64,000 nucleotides of DNA. Origin: Bradyrhizobium sp. NAS80.1. Its GTDB lineage: Bacteria; Pseudomonadota; Alphaproteobacteria; Rhizobiales; Xanthobacteraceae. Shown here piece by piece: positions 62,816 to 64,000 of the stretch. The notes under the pieces are model-generated. The model ran no database searches. It saw only the letters and a list, made by a program, of their open reading frames with translations, and was not told where the DNA came from. The stretch spans positions 1-64,000 of the forward strand of contig NZ_LGHL01000065.1 in NCBI RefSeq assembly GCF_001908205.1, given 5' to 3'. Within the stretch, counting starts at the first letter, position 1. Each line of letters starts with the position of its first letter. The position numbers were made by a program, and so were the translations under genes.

Positions 62816-63661
62816 ATGAAGGTAGTGCCTTCGAGATCGAGTGAATGGGTGAGACCGGTGGCATCGCAAAAGCCGGCTTCCGCGATTATCGAGATCGACC
62901 GCGTCTCGCAGGTTTTTCAGACCTCGACGCGCAAGGATCATTTGGCGTTATCAGACATCTCGCTGACGATCGAAGAAGGAGCCTTCGTCTCCATTCTCGG
63001 CCCATCCGGTTGCGGCAAGTCGACACTGCTTTACATCGTCGGCGGCTTCGTCAGCCCAACCAGCGGCGCGGCCAAGATAAAGGGACAGGCGATCACGGGG
63101 CCGGGGCCGGATCGCGGTCCGGTGTTCCAGGAGTTCGCTCTATTTCCATGGAAGACCGTGCTCGGCAACGTGATGTATGGCCCGCGCCAGCAAGGTGTGC
63201 GCGCCACCGAGGCAGAAGCGCAGAGCCGGGGTTTGATCGAGATGGTCGGCCTCAAAGGCTACGAGAACTTCTATCCCAAGGAACTTTCGGGCGGCATGAA
63301 GCAGCGTGTGGCACTGGCCAGGACGCTGGCTTACCACCCTGAAGTCCTGCTGATGGACGAGCCGTTCGGCGCGCTCGATGCTCACACCCGGACGCGCTTG
63401 CAGAATGATCTCCTCAACATCTGGGAGCGTGACCGCAAGACGGTCCTGTTCGTCACCCACTCGGTCGACGAGGCCGTATTCCTGTCGGACAAGGTCGTGA
63501 TGATGTCGAAATCGCCCGGCCGGATCCGGCAGGTCATCGACATCGACTTGCCGCGGCCGCGGCGCCGCAACGAGCTTTTGCTCGATCCGCGCTACCAGAA
63601 GTACGTCGTTGATATCGAGCGCATGTTCGATGAGAGCGACGAGACTGGATCTCCTTCATGA
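62816..63661 (+). CDS. ABC transporter ATPase (SsuB/TauB-like)
   Basis: 281 residues. Walker A SILGPSGCGKSTLLYIVGGF near residue 60, Q-loop EFALFPWKTV, signature LSGGMKQRVALARTLAYHP, Walker B VLLMDEPFGALDAHTR, H-loop FVTHSVDEAVFLSD. It energises uptake by the binding protein at 59931. GAGAG precedes the ATG at 62816. Its TGA overlaps the next gene's ATG. Confidence 0.94.
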   Translation: MKVVPSRSSEWVRPVASQKPASAIIEIDRVSQVFQTSTRKDHLALSDISLTIEEGAFVSILGPSGCGKSTLLYIVGGFVSPTSGAAKIKGQAITGPGPDRGPVFQEFALFPWKTVLGNVMYGPRQQGVRATEAEAQSRGLIEMVGLKGYENFYPKELSGGMKQRVALARTLAYHPEVLLMDEPFGALDAHTRTRLQNDLLNIWERDRKTVLFVTHSVDEAVFLSDKVVMMSKSPGRIRQVIDIDLPRPRRRNELLLDPRYQKYVVDIERMFDESDETGSPS

Positions 63662-64000
63662 TGTCGGCGGCTGCCTTGACCAGACGAGCTGCCCCGGCGC
63701 TGGCTTGCATCGGATTGCTGGCGACGTGGCAGGTCGCGTCGCTGGCGCTGAAGAATGACAGCTTTCCAACGGCGATCGAGGCGATCCGCGCGATCCCGGA
63801 CATCCTTGGTGACAAGGAATCGCTGATCAACATCCTCGCCTCGCTCCGCCGCATGGCGATCGGGTTCGGCATAGCCGTGCTCGTTTCGATTCCACTCGGC
63901 CTTTTGATGGGGCGCAGCCGTGCGGTCGCAGCCTTCTTCAATCCGCTCCTGATGGTGATCTATCCGGTGCCGAAAGCGGCCCTGATGCCCATCATCATGC
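63658..64000 (+). CDS. ABC transporter permease, partial (SsuC/TauC-like)
   Basis: The first 114 residues of a permease that continues past the right edge. Its ATGATG start overlaps the ATPase stop. A first helix (ALACIGLLATWQVASLALKN) is followed by MAIGFGIAVLVSIPLGLLMG and YPVPKAALMPI, typical of the BPD_transp_1 domain of sulfonate/nitrate-type systems. Confidence 0.92.
   Translation, partial: MMSAAALTRRAAPALACIGLLATWQVASLALKNDSFPTAIEAIRAIPDILGDKESLINILASLRRMAIGFGIAVLVSIPLGLLMGRSRAVAAFFNPLLMVIYPVPKAALMPIIM

Overview
The window is high-GC, gene-dense DNA with an alphaproteobacterial, most likely Bradyrhizobium-type, gene repertoire. It has a GcrA-like regulator, a phasin, a Tat-exported glycosidase, a SoxCD-type sulfite dehydrogenase, several ABC uptake systems for small organic acids or nucleosides, many DUF1127-like and other small proteins, and intergenic repeats with a terminator-like tail. 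Purine-rich ribosome binding sites 5-10 bases upstream repeatedly support the chosen starts, including GTG and TTG starts. The genus is inferred from gene content, not from any marker gene. I saw no rRNA, tRNA or CRISPR array.

Layout. 0-11.5 kb: a winged-helix/TPR regulator divergent from a DUF1127 gene, a Tat-type GH1 beta-glucosidase, an HU-like DNA-binding protein with a clear terminator, an hsp20-lon stress operon, a MarC membrane protein, and a class II aldolase followed by a ClC channel with CBS domains. 11.8-26.6 kb: a purine/ureide catabolic supercluster. It holds DUF3830, allantoinase PuuE, a fused OHCU decarboxylase/HIU hydrolase, a xanthine dehydrogenase made of a fused FeS-Mo chain plus a FAD chain, an 8-oxoguanine-deaminase-like amidohydrolase, a complete BMP-type nucleoside ABC transporter, a guanine-deaminase-like cytidine-deaminase-fold enzyme, the decayed tail of a second transporter ATPase, and an M20 allantoate-amidohydrolase-like enzyme. 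Together they could import purines or nucleosides, oxidise them to urate, open the ring to allantoin and allantoate, and release nitrogen. 26.7-39.6 kb: an unrecognised 457-residue protein, a MoxR/VWA pair with a zinc-ribbon protein, quinone oxidoreductase, an S24-type repressor divergent from a GcrA-like gene and a companion gene, small secreted proteins, a phasin, a cytochrome c and an alpha/beta hydrolase.

39.8-46 kb: arginase, SoxC-like sulfite dehydrogenase with its cytochrome c, an enolase-superfamily dehydratase and a non-canonical Nramp transporter. 46-55.5 kb is accessory in character: a frameshifted phytanoyl-CoA dioxygenase, a decayed SRPBCC gene, many small hypothetical genes, a HEPN-like fragment, a flavin monooxygenase, phage-like small genes, and six same-strand copies of one intergenic repeat. 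55.5-64 kb: a catabolic island with a class III CoA-transferase, a two-component flavin monooxygenase (oxygenase plus flavin reductase), a hydroxyisobutyrate-dehydrogenase-like enzyme, an IlvD-type dehydratase and an SsuABC/TauABC-like transporter whose permease runs off the right edge.

Start codons were chosen by hand from ribosome binding sites and family N-termini, so many CDS coordinates are shorter than the longest open frame.
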